Positions 25,170-34,233 of a stretch of 43,182 nucleotides of DNA are shown here, one piece after another. The number at the start of each line of letters is the position of its first letter. The stretch's first letter is position 1. The stretch comes from OM182 bacterium MED-G28 (GTDB lineage: Bacteria; Pseudomonadota; Gammaproteobacteria; Pseudomonadales; Pseudohongiellaceae), in contig NTJZ01000018.1 of the NCBI GenBank assembly GCA_002457215.1, positions 1 through 43,182 on the forward strand, given 5' to 3'. A program made the position numbers and the translations under genes. Below the pieces are notes generated by a model. The model worked only from the letters and a program-made list of their open reading frames with translations, was not told where the DNA came from and did no database searches.

Positions 25170-25252
25170 TTCCAGATTGTTACTCATGGGTCGAGGCGAT
25201 CACTAGTAAGGACAATAGAAAAATTCTTAATTACTTAAGGCAGCCATTAGAA

Positions 25253-25276
25253 ATTCTCTAGTTTCTATTAGAGAAT
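25253..25276. terminator. Candidate bidirectional hairpin between convergent genes
   Basis: ATTCTCTA (25253-25260), an eight-base loop, and TAGAGAAT (25269-25276) form a perfect 8-bp stem in the gap between the convergent lipoprotein and Mo-hydroxylase genes. The stem is AT-rich and no clear T-run follows, so termination is only a guess from position. Confidence 0.35.
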
Positions 25277-25366
25277 AGAGAATGCTTTAAAAGCTTGTTT
25301 CCTCAAAAAAGAAAATGGGCCAAAGCAAAAACTAAATTTTACCCAGACCCAATTCTATTACGATGA

Positions 25367-27631
25367 TTAACCAGCCACACCTGTTTCTTTGACCTGAAAA
25401 TCGAGATCAAAGTTTTTCAGTGGAAGCTGACGTACACGTATTCCAGTCGCATCAAAAACAGCATTAGCCAGTGCTGGCGCAATACCAGGGGTTCCAGGTT
25501 CGCCGGCGCCACCAATATCATGTCCACTATTAATAACGTGAGTTTCGATAACCGGAGCCTCGTTCATTCTTAACGTTTGATAATCATCAAAATTGCTTTG
25601 GGCTACGGCACCATTTTCAATCGTGATTTCACCATGCAGTGCGGCTGATAGTCCGTAGATTATGCCAGACTCGACTTGAGCTGCTATTCCATCTGGCGCA
25701 ACAGCTAAGCCCGGGTCTATTGCGGCGACAACTCGATTTACGAAAACTTCACCATTAATAATCGACACCTCCACAACTTGCGCAACGATCGAGCCGAACG
25801 ATTCCTGCAGAGAGATTCCCCGACCGCGACCCGCGGGCAGAGGTTTACTCCACTCCGCTTCCTCTGCAACTTTTGTCAACACAACTAAGTGCCGCGGACT
25901 GTCATTAAGTAAGTCAGCACGAAATTCAAAAGGATCTTTACCAGCGGCATTGGCGGCCTCGTCAATAAACGATTCAGTGAAAAAACCATGCTGTGAATGA
26001 TCCACACTCCGCCATGCACCAAATGGCACATGCGTAGGACTACTCACAAAACCTATGTCTTGAGCTGGAACAGCATAGGGAATTAAAGGAGCTTCGATTG
26101 GCTCATTCTTATTTGTATAAGTGTTCTTCCAAGCAACAAGTTTATTATCCGCATCGAAAGCTGCACGAAAGCGACTCTGCACCGCAGGACGGTAGAAATC
26201 CTGGCGTACATCTTCCTCACGTGACCAGATTAACTGCACAGGTCTGCCCATTGCTTGCGCCAGCTGTGCTGCCTGAATTGCGTAGTCAGGTCGTGACTTG
26301 CGTCCAAACCCTCCACCCATAGCATGATTATGAAGTATGACATTCTCTTCATCCAAGCCCAGAACATTGGCAACATCACGACGGAATCCCAACGGATTTT
26401 GACAACCAACCCAAACTTCGGCGCGACCGTTGCGCACATCTGCAGTCGCGTTTAATGGCTCCATGCAGGTGTGAGCAAGATAAGGGACATGGTAGTCAGC
26501 ATCGATAACCTTAGCTGCAGTCGAGAATACTGAATCAGCTTCGCCTTCAAGGCGATCTGTCTGACGATCTCTTCTTGAAGAAATATCGCGATCAAATTGG
26601 GCAAAGATGTCGTCGCTAGAAACAGACTCGAATCCGGTTTCGCTCCACTGGACACTGAGTTCCTGCAGGGCTCGGTTAGCTGTCCAATAACTGTCGGCTA
26701 CAACTGCCACAGCTTCCCCAGATATCGTGGCTCCTAGCATGCTATCTACTGAAGATTCAGGAATCACGATGACATCCACAACACCCTCTATTGCTCGGGC
26801 TGCACTATCATTAACATTTACGATGCTGCCTCCTGACACCGGCGAGCGAACAACCGAAGCGAAAAGCATACCTGGTAGACGAACATCCAATGCAAACTTT
26901 AACGAACCATCCACTTTTGCCGGAATATCACGTCGTGGCTTATGAGTGCCTACAATTTTGTACTCTGATGGATCTTTAAAAGAAGGTGTTTGTGAAGGAG
27001 TCATTTCTGCAATTGTTGACGCAAAACTAGCATACGGTTCTCTTCGGCTAGTTGCCGCATGAAAGAGATGACTATCTTCAGTAACTATTTCATTTACCGG
27101 CACGCCCCATGATTTTGCCGCGGCTTGTTGCAACATTTCTCTAGTCGCTGCGCCCGCAATACGCATCGCCATGGCTCCTGTCGTGCGAATACTCATGCTG
27201 CCACCGGTGATTTGCATATTGAGCGAATCAGCAACCCGCATCATTGCACCATCAACCGTTGGTATTAAAATTTCTGGAAAGTCTATGCCGGCAAGAAGAT
27301 AGCCCCGCCCTGCAGAATAGGTAGAATACTCACCTATGGCAGGCGCTTCTTCCATACGCAACTGATCCCAATCTGCATCCAGTTCTTCCGCAAGCATTTG
27401 GCTCAGAGAGGTTTGCACTCCTTGGCCCATTTCAGAATGAGGAATAATTGCAGTGATTACATTCTCGCTGTCGATCTTGACATAGGAGTGAATTAACTGA
27501 CCGCCCTCGTTTCCTACTTTTCCAGCAAGTTCTTTAACCTGATTGCCGGGTCGCATGGAAATACCAACTACAACTCCACCACCGGCAACTAGACCGGTTG
27601 TTATAAATGCACGCCTGGTCCACTTACCCAT
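25367..27631 (-). CDS. Molybdenum hydroxylase large subunit (isoquinoline 1-oxidoreductase beta / xanthine dehydrogenase family), Tat-exported
   Basis: 754 residues. The N-terminus carries a twin-arginine signal ([17 protein letters not shown]), as in periplasmic IorB-type subunits. Mo-cofactor contacts are visible in [20 protein letters not shown] and [15 protein letters not shown], and the catalytic glutamate is in [24 protein letters not shown] near the C-terminus. The enzyme would hydroxylate an N-heterocycle or oxidise an aldehyde, passing electrons through the 2Fe-2S subunit. ATG 27631 has GGGGG seven bases upstream and overlaps the end of the upstream 2Fe-2S gene. No FAD subunit or cofactor-insertion (XdhC/CoxI-like) gene is adjacent. 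Substrate unknown. Confidence 0.9.
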   Translation of the reverse strand: MGKWTRRAFITTGLVAGGGVVVGISMRPGNQVKELAGKVGNEGGQLIHSYVKIDSENVITAIIPHSEMGQGVQTSLSQMLAEELDADWDQLRMEEAPAIGEYSTYSAGRGYLLAGIDFPEILIPTVDGAMMRVADSLNMQITGGSMSIRTTGAMAMRIAGAATREMLQQAAAKSWGVPVNEIVTEDSHLFHAATSRREPYASFASTIAEMTPSQTPSFKDPSEYKIVGTHKPRRDIPAKVDGSLKFALDVRLPGMLFASVVRSPVSGGSIVNVNDSAARAIEGVVDVIVIPESSVDSMLGATISGEAVAVVADSYWTANRALQELSVQWSETGFESVSSDDIFAQFDRDISSRRDRQTDRLEGEADSVFSTAAKVIDADYHVPYLAHTCMEPLNATADVRNGRAEVWVGCQNPLGFRRDVANVLGLDEENVILHNHAMGGGFGRKSRPDYAIQAAQLAQAMGRPVQLIWSREEDVRQDFYRPAVQSRFRAAFDADNKLVAWKNTYTNKNEPIEAPLIPYAVPAQDIGFVSSPTHVPFGAWRSVDHSQHGFFTESFIDEAANAAGKDPFEFRADLLNDSPRHLVVLTKVAEEAEWSKPLPAGRGRGISLQESFGSIVAQVVEVSIINGEVFVNRVVAAIDPGLAVAPDGIAAQVESGIIYGLSAALHGEITIENGAVAQSNFDDYQTLRMNEAPVIETHVINSGHDIGGAGEPGTPGIAPALANAVFDATGIRVRQLPLKNFDLDFQVKETGVAG

Positions 27632-28133
27632 GATCAACCCCCGCTACGTTGTAAAACAATTTATCTTCTGAGGATGCAGCAACGTCGACTGACTTGATTG
27701 CTTTGCGAATACGCCCATACATGCCGCATCGGCATATGTTGCCTTGCATGGCCGCATCAATTTCTGCATCTGTTGGGTTTGGGTTACTGTCGAGTAACGC
27801 CGAGGCTGACATCAGCTGCCCAGATTGACAATAGCCACATTGTGGAACCTGATGCTGAATCCAAGCCTGTTGCAACGGGTGTAAATCACCTGAATCTGAG
27901 CCTAGACCTTCAATTGTTGCCACTTGACTGCCTTCAATACTAGAAATTGGCGTTACGCAAGAGCGCACTGCCTGACCATTAACCTGGACAGTACAGGCAC
28001 CGCATTGAGCAATGCCACAACCAAATTTTGTTCCCGTAAGCGCCAATTCTTCACGCAGAACCCATAGCAACGGCTTAGACGGATCCACATCCACCGTTTG
28101 CCTGATGCCATTTACCCAGAAAGAAGTACTCAT
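27624..28133 (-). CDS. 2Fe-2S subunit of molybdenum hydroxylase (IorA-like)
   Basis: 169 residues with both [2Fe-2S] sites: ferredoxin-type C39, C44, C47 and C59 ([15 protein letters not shown]) and the helical-domain site C99, C102, C134 and C136 (QCGYCQSG and NICRCGMYG). It carries electrons from the Mo centre to an external acceptor, probably a cytochrome as in other Tat-exported two-subunit forms; it would be co-exported with the large subunit. ATG 28133 has GGAG six bases upstream. Its stop overlaps the start of the large subunit by eight bases. Confidence 0.92.
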   Translation of the reverse strand: MSTSFWVNGIRQTVDVDPSKPLLWVLREELALTGTKFGCGIAQCGACTVQVNGQAVRSCVTPISSIEGSQVATIEGLGSDSGDLHPLQQAWIQHQVPQCGYCQSGQLMSASALLDSNPNPTDAEIDAAMQGNICRCGMYGRIRKAIKSVDVAASSEDKLFYNVAGVDHG

Positions 28134-28259
28134 CACATTCTCCAACAATCAATTCAGATCGAATTTTTCAAAGGCTTTTTTAGGAACATCAGTCGCGAGT
28201 TGCTAGTCAAAGCGTTTACAGAAAAAATTTCGCTACATAGTTTACAATGGGTCAAATAA

Positions 28260-28287
28260 TCTGACATTTTAAGTTTAATTTGTCAGA
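28260..28287. promoter_or_regulatory. Inverted repeat, candidate TetR operator
   Basis: TCTGACA (28260-28266) and TGTCAGA (28281-28287) form perfect 7-base arms 14 bases apart, in the gap between the divergent 2Fe-2S gene and TetR gene. The arm centres are 21 bases apart, two helical turns, which suits a dimer or pair of dimers on one DNA face. Confidence 0.5.
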
Positions 28288-28356
28288 ATGTAATGATATA
28301 ATACGAAATAAACTTTATCCAGAAAAACAATCTACTCGAGACCAAATTTTTTACAA

Positions 28357-28959
28357 ATGCCAACATCTAAACAAACTACTGTGCGAGCAAAAGCTAAAAA
28401 AAACATTGTCTTTGAGGCCGCTGCCGAGGTGTTTGCACAGTATGGTTATAAACGCACAACGATGAACGATATTGCTCAAGCCGCCGATATTTCCCGCCCA
28501 GCCCTCTATTTGATATTTGATAATAAGGAAAACTTGTTCTATGAGCTGGTAGCCAATCGGCTTGATATCTCAATAGAGAAGGCTAAATCTGCCTTATCTG
28601 TTGAGGCGACTCTGAACACGCGTTTTATTGATGCATTATTGGCATTTGAAAAAGCTTTCTATGAGCCTGTTTCAAGCTCACCCCACGGAGCAGAGCTTAT
28701 GGACACTAGTCAAAGCCTTGCAGCAGATGTTCTAACGAAAGGGTTTTCAAAACTTGTTACGGCTTTTTCTAATACGCTAAAGGAAGCTGAAAAATGCGGA
28801 GAAGCAAATTTTCAGGATACGCCACTTACACCAAAATCATTTGTTGAACTGTTAATCACCGCGCTCGGCGGCATAAAAAAGAAAGCAAAAACAACAACAG
28901 AATTCAGAAAGCAAACAACTCAAGTTGCAGAAATATTCTTGGCCACAATAACTGATTAG
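28357..28959 (+). CDS. TetR/AcrR-family transcriptional regulator
   Basis: 200 residues. The N-terminal HTH is clear: IVFEAAAEVFAQYGYKRTTMNDIAQAADISRPALYLIFDNKENLFYELV (residues 17-65). The C-terminal domain is helical and not specific. It is divergent from the Mo-hydroxylase pair with 223 bases between starts, and an inverted repeat (28260-28287) lies between them. Inferred role: substrate-responsive repressor of the hydroxylase. The ATG has no clear Shine-Dalgarno. Confidence 0.87.
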   Translation: MPTSKQTTVRAKAKKNIVFEAAAEVFAQYGYKRTTMNDIAQAADISRPALYLIFDNKENLFYELVANRLDISIEKAKSALSVEATLNTRFIDALLAFEKAFYEPVSSSPHGAELMDTSQSLAADVLTKGFSKLVTAFSNTLKEAEKCGEANFQDTPLTPKSFVELLITALGGIKKKAKTTTEFRKQTTQVAEIFLATITD

Positions 28960-28988
28960 ATTTAAATTAGTCTAATTAGAGGGGCACT

Positions 28989-29555
28989 TTAATAATTGGT
29001 ACTCTTTGTTTTTGACCACTTATCCCAAAGCGAGCCTCTAATTTTAGCTACTTGAACCTGAGTCGCATAAAAAAGTAAAGGTAAGCACGCCGCCCATAAG
29101 GCACAGAGGCCAATAGCTGTTATAAAATACGAATGACCGAAACTAACAGCATCTAAACCTGCTCCTGCAAGATAGTTTATCGGAACACCGACCGCTCCAA
29201 AGATTGATGCAACTATTTTCCTGCGTCCAAGAAAGCTCAAAGAACTGGTCAGGCTAGATGCAAAGGCTATCCATAAGATTAATAACCAAAGAGGAGGCAG
29301 AATATTTGCGTTAGCGAACTGATATACGCCTACCAAAGTGAGAAGCGAGTCAATTGTAATTCCAATGAATGCAGGAATAAAAACTTGCTCTATCCTTATA
29401 CTGCTATTTACTACCAAGATGGAAATGTAGATGATTACTAATGGAGCAACAATCCACACATATTCTTCGCGGCCAATCACGCACCCGACCCAAATCAGAT
29501 TGTTCGCCATAAAGTTGAATGGCTTACTTATTAAGAGCCTCTTAATTATGCTCAT
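28989..29555 (-). CDS. DUF2878 family membrane protein
   Basis: 188 residues with about five or six membrane helices (for example NLIWVGCVIGREEYVWIVAPLVIIYISILV and PPLWLLILWIAFASSLTSSLSFLG). The pattern near the N-terminus and the LW..FA.TL-like central segment fit DUF2878. Function unknown, but the family recurs in ChrR-linked stress operons with cfa and DUF1365. It is the last gene of the leftward operon, 12 bases after cfa, and convergent with the TetR gene. Confidence 0.72.
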   Translation of the reverse strand: MSIIKRLLISKPFNFMANNLIWVGCVIGREEYVWIVAPLVIIYISILVVNSSIRIEQVFIPAFIGITIDSLLTLVGVYQFANANILPPLWLLILWIAFASSLTSSLSFLGRRKIVASIFGAVGVPINYLAGAGLDAVSFGHSYFITAIGLCALWAACLPLLFYATQVQVAKIRGSLWDKWSKTKSTNY

Positions 29556-29567
29556 TGTATGAAAGCA

Positions 29568-30824
29568 CTAAAAACGTGACGATTTACTAAAAAGTAGTTG
29601 ATTTGCGCTAATGCGGCGCTCCAGAAAACCTCCTTCACAATAGCCTAGATAATAGAGCCAAAGATTCTTGAACCTTTGATCGTAGCCCAGTGATTGCAAT
29701 TCATTTTGATTCTCCAGAAATGCCTTACGCCAATGATCAAGAGTACAAGCATAGTCAAGTCCGATATCTTTTAGATCTCGAGTTACAAATTCAGTCTTTT
29801 CAGAAATCAATTCTGATATTAAATTCATAGATGGGAGAAAACCACCAGGAAAGATGTGCTTCTGGATAAAGTCCTCATTTTTTCTATAAGAGTCGAATCG
29901 TTGGTCTGCAATGGTAATAGCTTGCAACATAAGCAAACCGTTAGGTTTCATGAGATCATTTAGTTTCTCAAAATATTCAGGTAGAAATTTGCGGCCAACT
30001 GCCTCTATCATTTCTACAGATACTATTTTGTCATAACGCCCTTCTAGCAAACGATAATCCTTCTTTAGCAATTCAATTCTATCTTCTAAGCCCTCTACCT
30101 TAATCGCCGCTTTAGCAAAACTATATTGTTTTTCAGAGATTGTGGTGGTGGTGACCCTGCAACCGTAGTTTTTCGCTGCAAAGATAGCCAACCCACCCCA
30201 ACCCGAGCCAACCTCAAGCAAGTGATCTTCGGCTGAAAGTTCAAGTTTTTCACAAAGGCGCACTAACTTGTTAACTTGGGCTTGAGCCAAGCCTTCAGTC
30301 GGGCTTTGAAAAATAGCCGAAGAGTACTGCATTCGATCATCTAGGAAAGACTGGTACAGAACATTTCCTAAATCATAGTGTGCGAGAATATTTTTTTTAG
30401 CCTGGCTCGTCGTATTGTTGCGCCGCAATAAGCGCAGGTAACTAAAAGGCTTTAAAAGCCACCCAAATTTCTTATCCCATCGATCCATCATTTCGAGGTT
30501 GCGTGAAAAAAACCGAGTCACTTGCGTGATATCAGGTGAAGTCCACCAACCATCCACAAAAGCCTCACCGGCAGCGGTATTGCCCCCCAGCAGAGCCCTT
30601 GCATAACTTCTAGAATCAAGGACATCAACTTCTGCTTTTAAGCAGTCATTTCTATCTCCAACTTCTGCAACCACACTACCATTTTCTTTCAATAGAAAAT
30701 GGCCATGTTGCGCACCAAGAAGTATTCTTACAAACATCCTGCGTAAAAAGTCACCTGATCTTTCAGACTTTCCGTTGAGATTTTTCGCCCTGCTCGAGCT
30801 AATTGTCCATTGTTTTTGATTCAT
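29568..30824 (-). CDS. cfa: Cyclopropane-fatty-acyl-phospholipid synthase
   Basis: 418 residues. The C-terminal SAM-methyltransferase domain has motif I LLEVGSGWGGLAIFAA (about residues 198-213), preceded by HYDLGNVLYQSFLDDRMQYSSAIF, a Cfa hallmark. Downstream VEMIEAVGRKFLPEYF and FIQKHIFPGGFLPS complete the family. It converts unsaturated acyl chains of membrane phospholipids to cyclopropane (or related methylated) fatty acids at the cytoplasmic face. In Rhodobacter sphaeroides, cfaA is part of the RpoE/ChrR singlet-oxygen regulon. The ATG overlaps the DUF1365 stop by four bases. Confidence 0.93.
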   Translation of the reverse strand: MNQKQWTISSSRAKNLNGKSERSGDFLRRMFVRILLGAQHGHFLLKENGSVVAEVGDRNDCLKAEVDVLDSRSYARALLGGNTAAGEAFVDGWWTSPDITQVTRFFSRNLEMMDRWDKKFGWLLKPFSYLRLLRRNNTTSQAKKNILAHYDLGNVLYQSFLDDRMQYSSAIFQSPTEGLAQAQVNKLVRLCEKLELSAEDHLLEVGSGWGGLAIFAAKNYGCRVTTTTISEKQYSFAKAAIKVEGLEDRIELLKKDYRLLEGRYDKIVSVEMIEAVGRKFLPEYFEKLNDLMKPNGLLMLQAITIADQRFDSYRKNEDFIQKHIFPGGFLPSMNLISELISEKTEFVTRDLKDIGLDYACTLDHWRKAFLENQNELQSLGYDQRFKNLWLYYLGYCEGGFLERRISANQLLFSKSSRF

Positions 30825-31627
30825 ACAATGCCCTTCTTGATTTTTTCTATCTTTTTGTTTGGATGCTTATGAAGAGGAACTCGCTTTATAAATAATTTCA
30901 AGGCCTGCCAATAAATTCCAGTCAGTATGCTGAACGTTTGAATTGGAGTTTTCGCTAGTGCGTGCATCAAATGTTTTTGGTTCAGTGTCACTCGACTAAG
31001 GCTTAACGTTGCCTCAAAAATTTTATCCTGGCTTTCACCTTTACCTAATACATCGATGTGCACTAAGCACCGCTCCTGATCTGGCGAGGGGGGAACGACC
31101 CGCCATTTGTAGTCTTGTCCCATCGGTATAAATGGAGACACATGAAATTCCTTTGCATGCTGCTGGGCCTGCTTCAGGTCAACTAGATAGTAGTGCTTCT
31201 CATTCCAAGGAGTATTACTAACTTCAGCCAGCATGTATGTGAATTCTTCACTTTGCTTTAAGTAGTATAGATTTAAGGGGCTAAAGTAGAGTCCGAAGTA
31301 ACGCAAGTGGCCAAGAAAATAAACGTCTCCATTTACTTCTTTCGCTTTTATGCCGAGTTTCTCTGCAATCTTAGATTTAACAGCCCGGCTGAAATCTTCA
31401 CTCTTGCCTCCGATATAATCTCTCTTACTAAACCGCGCCCATCGCAATGCGTTAGTACCAAGTTGCCAGAACTTTTGCATTACGCGAGGAATCTCATCGG
31501 CTTTTAGCAGCAACATGAATATCGGATAGTTGAATTCGTGTTTTCGTGGCGTGAAACGACGATGCCGTACTACACCTTTATAGATCGCACTTTCAAAACT
31601 AGCCGGAGTTGATGATTCAACTTTCAC
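30821..31627 (-). CDS. DUF1365 family protein
   Basis: 268 residues. Begins SAIYKGVVRHRRFTPRKHEFNYPIFMLLL, the DUF1365 signature, and continues with YFLGHLRYFGLYFSPLNLYYL and EVSNTPWNEKHYYLV. Function unknown; it is nearly always found between an FAD amine oxidase-like gene and a cfa-like gene, as here, and is presumed to act with them in lipid modification. Six bases separate it from the FAD gene and it overlaps cfa by four bases, so the three are translated as one unit. Confidence 0.9.
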   Translation of the reverse strand: MKVESSTPASFESAIYKGVVRHRRFTPRKHEFNYPIFMLLLKADEIPRVMQKFWQLGTNALRWARFSKRDYIGGKSEDFSRAVKSKIAEKLGIKAKEVNGDVYFLGHLRYFGLYFSPLNLYYLKQSEEFTYMLAEVSNTPWNEKHYYLVDLKQAQQHAKEFHVSPFIPMGQDYKWRVVPPSPDQERCLVHIDVLGKGESQDKIFEATLSLSRVTLNQKHLMHALAKTPIQTFSILTGIYWQALKLFIKRVPLHKHPNKKIEKIKKGIV

Positions 31628-31633
31628 AGAATT

Positions 31634-32890
31634 CTAAAGCCCTAACCCAAATCGTTTGCACACATCCAGAGCACTTCGCACGCCATCTTCATGAAAACCG
31701 CTATACCAATAGGCGCCGCAATAATGAATCCGATCGGTGCCACAAATCTCATGCCTGCGATGCTGCGCTTCCATGGATAGTTTAGAAAATACAGGGTGAT
31801 CATAACTGAATTCTTGGAGAATTTTCTGTGGGTTAATCTTGTGCCTTGCATTCAATGAAACCAAGAAAGACCTTTGACTGTTAATTCCCTGCAATATATT
31901 CATACAGTAGGTCACTAGAGGCGGCTCTTTGGACTCATGTTCCCCAGCTAGAAAATTCCAACTTGCCCAGGACAGCGATTTACGAGGCATAATTTTTTCA
32001 TCACTATGGAGTATTACGTCATTCTTCTGATACTTCATTGCCCCAAGGATTGCCTCCTCACTATCAGTTGGTTGCTGCAATAAACTGAGCGCCTGATCAC
32101 TGTGACAAGCCATTATAACTTCATCAAATTCTTCCATACCTTCCCTAGTTTTCAACTGAATTTTTGTTTGAGTGCGCCTCACTGATTGAACAGGAGTTTT
32201 TAACTTAATCTGCATAGAAAAATCAGTGGTCATGGGTTCTACATAACTACTCGAACCGTTTTTAAGGACATACCATTGCGGTCGATTCTTGATATCTAGC
32301 AAACCGTGGTTAAGGAAAAAATTCAGGAAAAAACTAAGAGGAAAATTTCCAGCTTGATCGACACTACACGACCAGATAGCCGCCACCATTGGAAGCAAAT
32401 AGTTGTCTTTGAATACATCGCTGAAATTATGTTCAGCCACAAAGTCATCCAATGTAGTATCACCAATTAGTCCACCTTCGATCGCGATTTTACTGACTTT
32501 GTTGAATCTGAGTATTTGGTTGACAAGGCTATAAAAAGAAGGGCGAAGGAAATTCTTGCGTTGTGAAAATAGAGTATTGACATTGTGGCCATTATACTCA
32601 AGACCGAGGGTGTTGTTTCGCACGCTAAAACTCATTTCAGTCGGCTGAATGTCTACATTTAGCTGTCGCATAAGTTTTAAAAAGTTCGGATAGTTCCGAT
32701 CGTTACAAACGATAAAGCCTGTGTCTACTTGAAAGTTCTTATCGTCCAACGTCACCGGCACGGTGTGAGTATGACCACCGACATAGTCATTGCCTTCAAA
32801 AATAGTCACATCATGCTTTTTACTTATTAAATAGGCCGACGTTAGGCCGGAAATCCCACTCCCGACAATTGCTATTTTCATGGCGCCCAT
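31634..32890 (-). CDS. FAD-dependent amine oxidase-like oxidoreductase
   Basis: 418 residues. The FAD-binding Rossmann motif IAIVGSGISGLTSAYLISKKHDVTIFEGNDYVGGHTHTV covers residues 6-45, and the C-terminus has DRIHYCGAYWYSGFHEDGVRSALDVC. Related to flavin oxidases (COG2907) that sit beside DUF1365 and cfa. Probably oxidises or desaturates a lipid-linked substrate, but no reaction is proven. A second ATG three codons downstream (32881) is also possible; the first has AGG five bases upstream. Part of the leftward operon from the promoter at 34145-34172. Confidence 0.9.
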   Translation of the reverse strand: MGAMKIAIVGSGISGLTSAYLISKKHDVTIFEGNDYVGGHTHTVPVTLDDKNFQVDTGFIVCNDRNYPNFLKLMRQLNVDIQPTEMSFSVRNNTLGLEYNGHNVNTLFSQRKNFLRPSFYSLVNQILRFNKVSKIAIEGGLIGDTTLDDFVAEHNFSDVFKDNYLLPMVAAIWSCSVDQAGNFPLSFFLNFFLNHGLLDIKNRPQWYVLKNGSSSYVEPMTTDFSMQIKLKTPVQSVRRTQTKIQLKTREGMEEFDEVIMACHSDQALSLLQQPTDSEEAILGAMKYQKNDVILHSDEKIMPRKSLSWASWNFLAGEHESKEPPLVTYCMNILQGINSQRSFLVSLNARHKINPQKILQEFSYDHPVFSKLSMEAQHRRHEICGTDRIHYCGAYWYSGFHEDGVRSALDVCKRFGLGL

Positions 32891-32896
32891 CGATAC

Positions 32897-33643
32897 CTAC
32901 CCCAAATTCAGTGTTGGACCGGAAGATCGGAATAGCTTCTCAATCAGGAGTTTTTGTACTCCAAAAGGACACAAACGAATGGCTTTCAGAATCCATGTAA
33001 AAGAAATGGGGAAATGAATTTCAGATTTTTTCTTGCTTAGTCCAGAGCGAATTTTTTTTGATGCAAACTCGACCGACACACTCATAGGCATAGGAAAGTT
33101 ATTAAGCGCAGTCAATGGGGTCTCGACGAATCCCGGCGCAATGTGACTAACATTAATATCGCTAGGTTTTAAACTTATTGAAAGAGTCTTAGTCAAATAT
33201 TCAATAGCCGCTTTTGAGGCTCCATAGGCTTCAGCTCGCGGCAGGGGTAGATAACAGGAACTGCTGCCCATGATAGCCAAAGATCCGCCTGGCTTAAGTT
33301 TCGGGATTAGGAATTCGAGACAGTTTGCGGTTCCGATCAAATTAGTTTTGACCACACGTTCATACAATTCAGAATCAAAGTTTGCGGCATTGATGTACTC
33401 GCAAGTCCCAGCGTTTAATATGACCAAATCTAGAGCTGGAAGCTTTTCCAATCGCTCCGAACAATCAATTCGATCTGCGGTATCGAAGCAAAGAATTTGA
33501 GCAAAATCAGGGAAGTCGCGGATCAGGCTTGTCAGAGAGGCTGTATTTCGACCGCAACAGTAGACAGTATTTCCCCTGGCAAGGTAATCTCGAGCCAGTT
33601 GTAGACCAATACCGGAAGTGCTCCCGGTAATTAGGATGTTCAT
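32897..33643 (-). CDS. Short-chain dehydrogenase/reductase
   Basis: 248 residues, classical SDR. Cofactor motif ITGSTSGIG at residues 5-13, LNAG at 76-79, and YGASK with Y140 and K144; HIAPGFVETPLT follows. It would use NAD(P)H on an unknown substrate. Its ATG overlaps the stop of the NTF2-like gene by four bases, and it ends six bases before the FAD oxidoreductase start. SDRs at this position are common in the ChrR-linked lipid operon of marine gammaproteobacteria. Confidence 0.88.
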   Translation of the reverse strand: MNILITGSTSGIGLQLARDYLARGNTVYCCGRNTASLTSLIRDFPDFAQILCFDTADRIDCSERLEKLPALDLVILNAGTCEYINAANFDSELYERVVKTNLIGTANCLEFLIPKLKPGGSLAIMGSSSCYLPLPRAEAYGASKAAIEYLTKTLSISLKPSDINVSHIAPGFVETPLTALNNFPMPMSVSVEFASKKIRSGLSKKKSEIHFPISFTWILKAIRLCPFGVQKLLIEKLFRSSGPTLNLG

Positions 33644-34110
33644 CGCCCTAACCGTTGCCTAATTTTTTTGATGAAGAGTCCGATAGCTGGTAATTGCTCG
33701 TATACCATCTCGCCTAAGTCGTAATAGTCTCGGTGATAGTAAATTCGGCCATGCCGGGTCCTGAACAAGCTGCAGCCTTCTACACGAATTGTTGCCCCAT
33801 TTCTTAACTTCGGATGCGCAACAAACATGGTCCAAGACATGAAGATATCGGTTTCATTAATCAGAACCTGGTGAAATTTGAAGCTGCAGCTCTCCAGGTT
33901 CTCAAAAAGAGACGCAAAGTGATCCATCAAGGGCCTCCGCCCCTGTAATGCTCGCGCAGGATCCTCGAAGTGCACATCTTCAGTATAAAGGGACTCAAGC
34001 TCAGGTATATCGTCACTGCCCAGCGATTGGTAAGCAATTTTAACTCGGTCAGCTATATATTCGGCACTGGATAGCTGGGAAGCCGATCTTAATACACGAT
34101 TCGCTTTCAT
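33640..34110 (-). CDS. SnoaL/NTF2-like protein
   Basis: 156 residues; the fold is suggested by VKIAYQSLGSDDIPELESLYTEDVHFEDPARALQGRRPLMDHFASLF and the later RVEGCSLFRTRHGRIYYHRDYYDLGEM. First gene of the leftward operon. The frame is open to 34173, but that would place the start inside the promoter; ATG 34110 lies about 28 bases after the predicted transcription start. Family members are small ligand-binding or isomerase-type proteins; the role here is unknown. Confidence 0.82.
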   Translation of the reverse strand: MKANRVLRSASQLSSAEYIADRVKIAYQSLGSDDIPELESLYTEDVHFEDPARALQGRRPLMDHFASLFENLESCSFKFHQVLINETDIFMSWTMFVAHPKLRNGATIRVEGCSLFRTRHGRIYYHRDYYDLGEMVYEQLPAIGLFIKKIRQRLGR

Positions 34111-34144
34111 TAGAATCCCGTCTTTTATAAATAGGTATCTCTGG

Positions 34145-34172
34145 ATTACGGCTTTTGTTAAAGTTTGGATCA
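34145..34172 (-). promoter_or_regulatory. ECF11 (RpoE/ChrR-type) promoter, leftward operon
   Basis: On the minus strand TGATCC (34172-34167), exactly 16 bases, then CGTAAT (34150-34145). TGATCC is the -35 element known for R. sphaeroides RpoE. It predicts transcription from about 34138 into the six-gene NTF2-SDR-FAD-DUF1365-cfa-DUF2878 operon. Confidence 0.82.
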
Positions 34173-34207
34173 CAAAGAGAACTTTTTTTTAATAATTTGT
34201 GATCCAA
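34165..34207. repeat. Perfect 12-bp inverted repeat joining the two divergent -35 elements
   Basis: TTGGATCACAAA (34165-34176) and TTTGTGATCCAA (34196-34207) are exact reverse complements with a 19-base AT-rich spacer containing a run of T. Each arm contains one -35 element, extended identically by TTTG on its upstream side and AA on its downstream side. It makes the divergent promoters mirror images. Confidence 0.9.
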
Positions 34208-34227
34208 CACTGAAATGCTTGCGTTAT
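34200..34227 (+). promoter_or_regulatory. ECF11 (RpoE/ChrR-type) promoter of the sigma/anti-sigma operon
   Basis: TGATCC (34200-34205), 16 bases, CGTTAT (34222-34227). The predicted transcription start is near 34234, which coincides with an in-frame ATG of the sigma gene. Implies positive autoregulation. Confidence 0.8.
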
Positions 34228-34233
34228 GTAGGT

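Noticed and set aside
34111..34173. N-terminal extension of the NTF2-like protein
   Set aside because: It would start inside the ECF11 promoter, upstream of the predicted transcription start.
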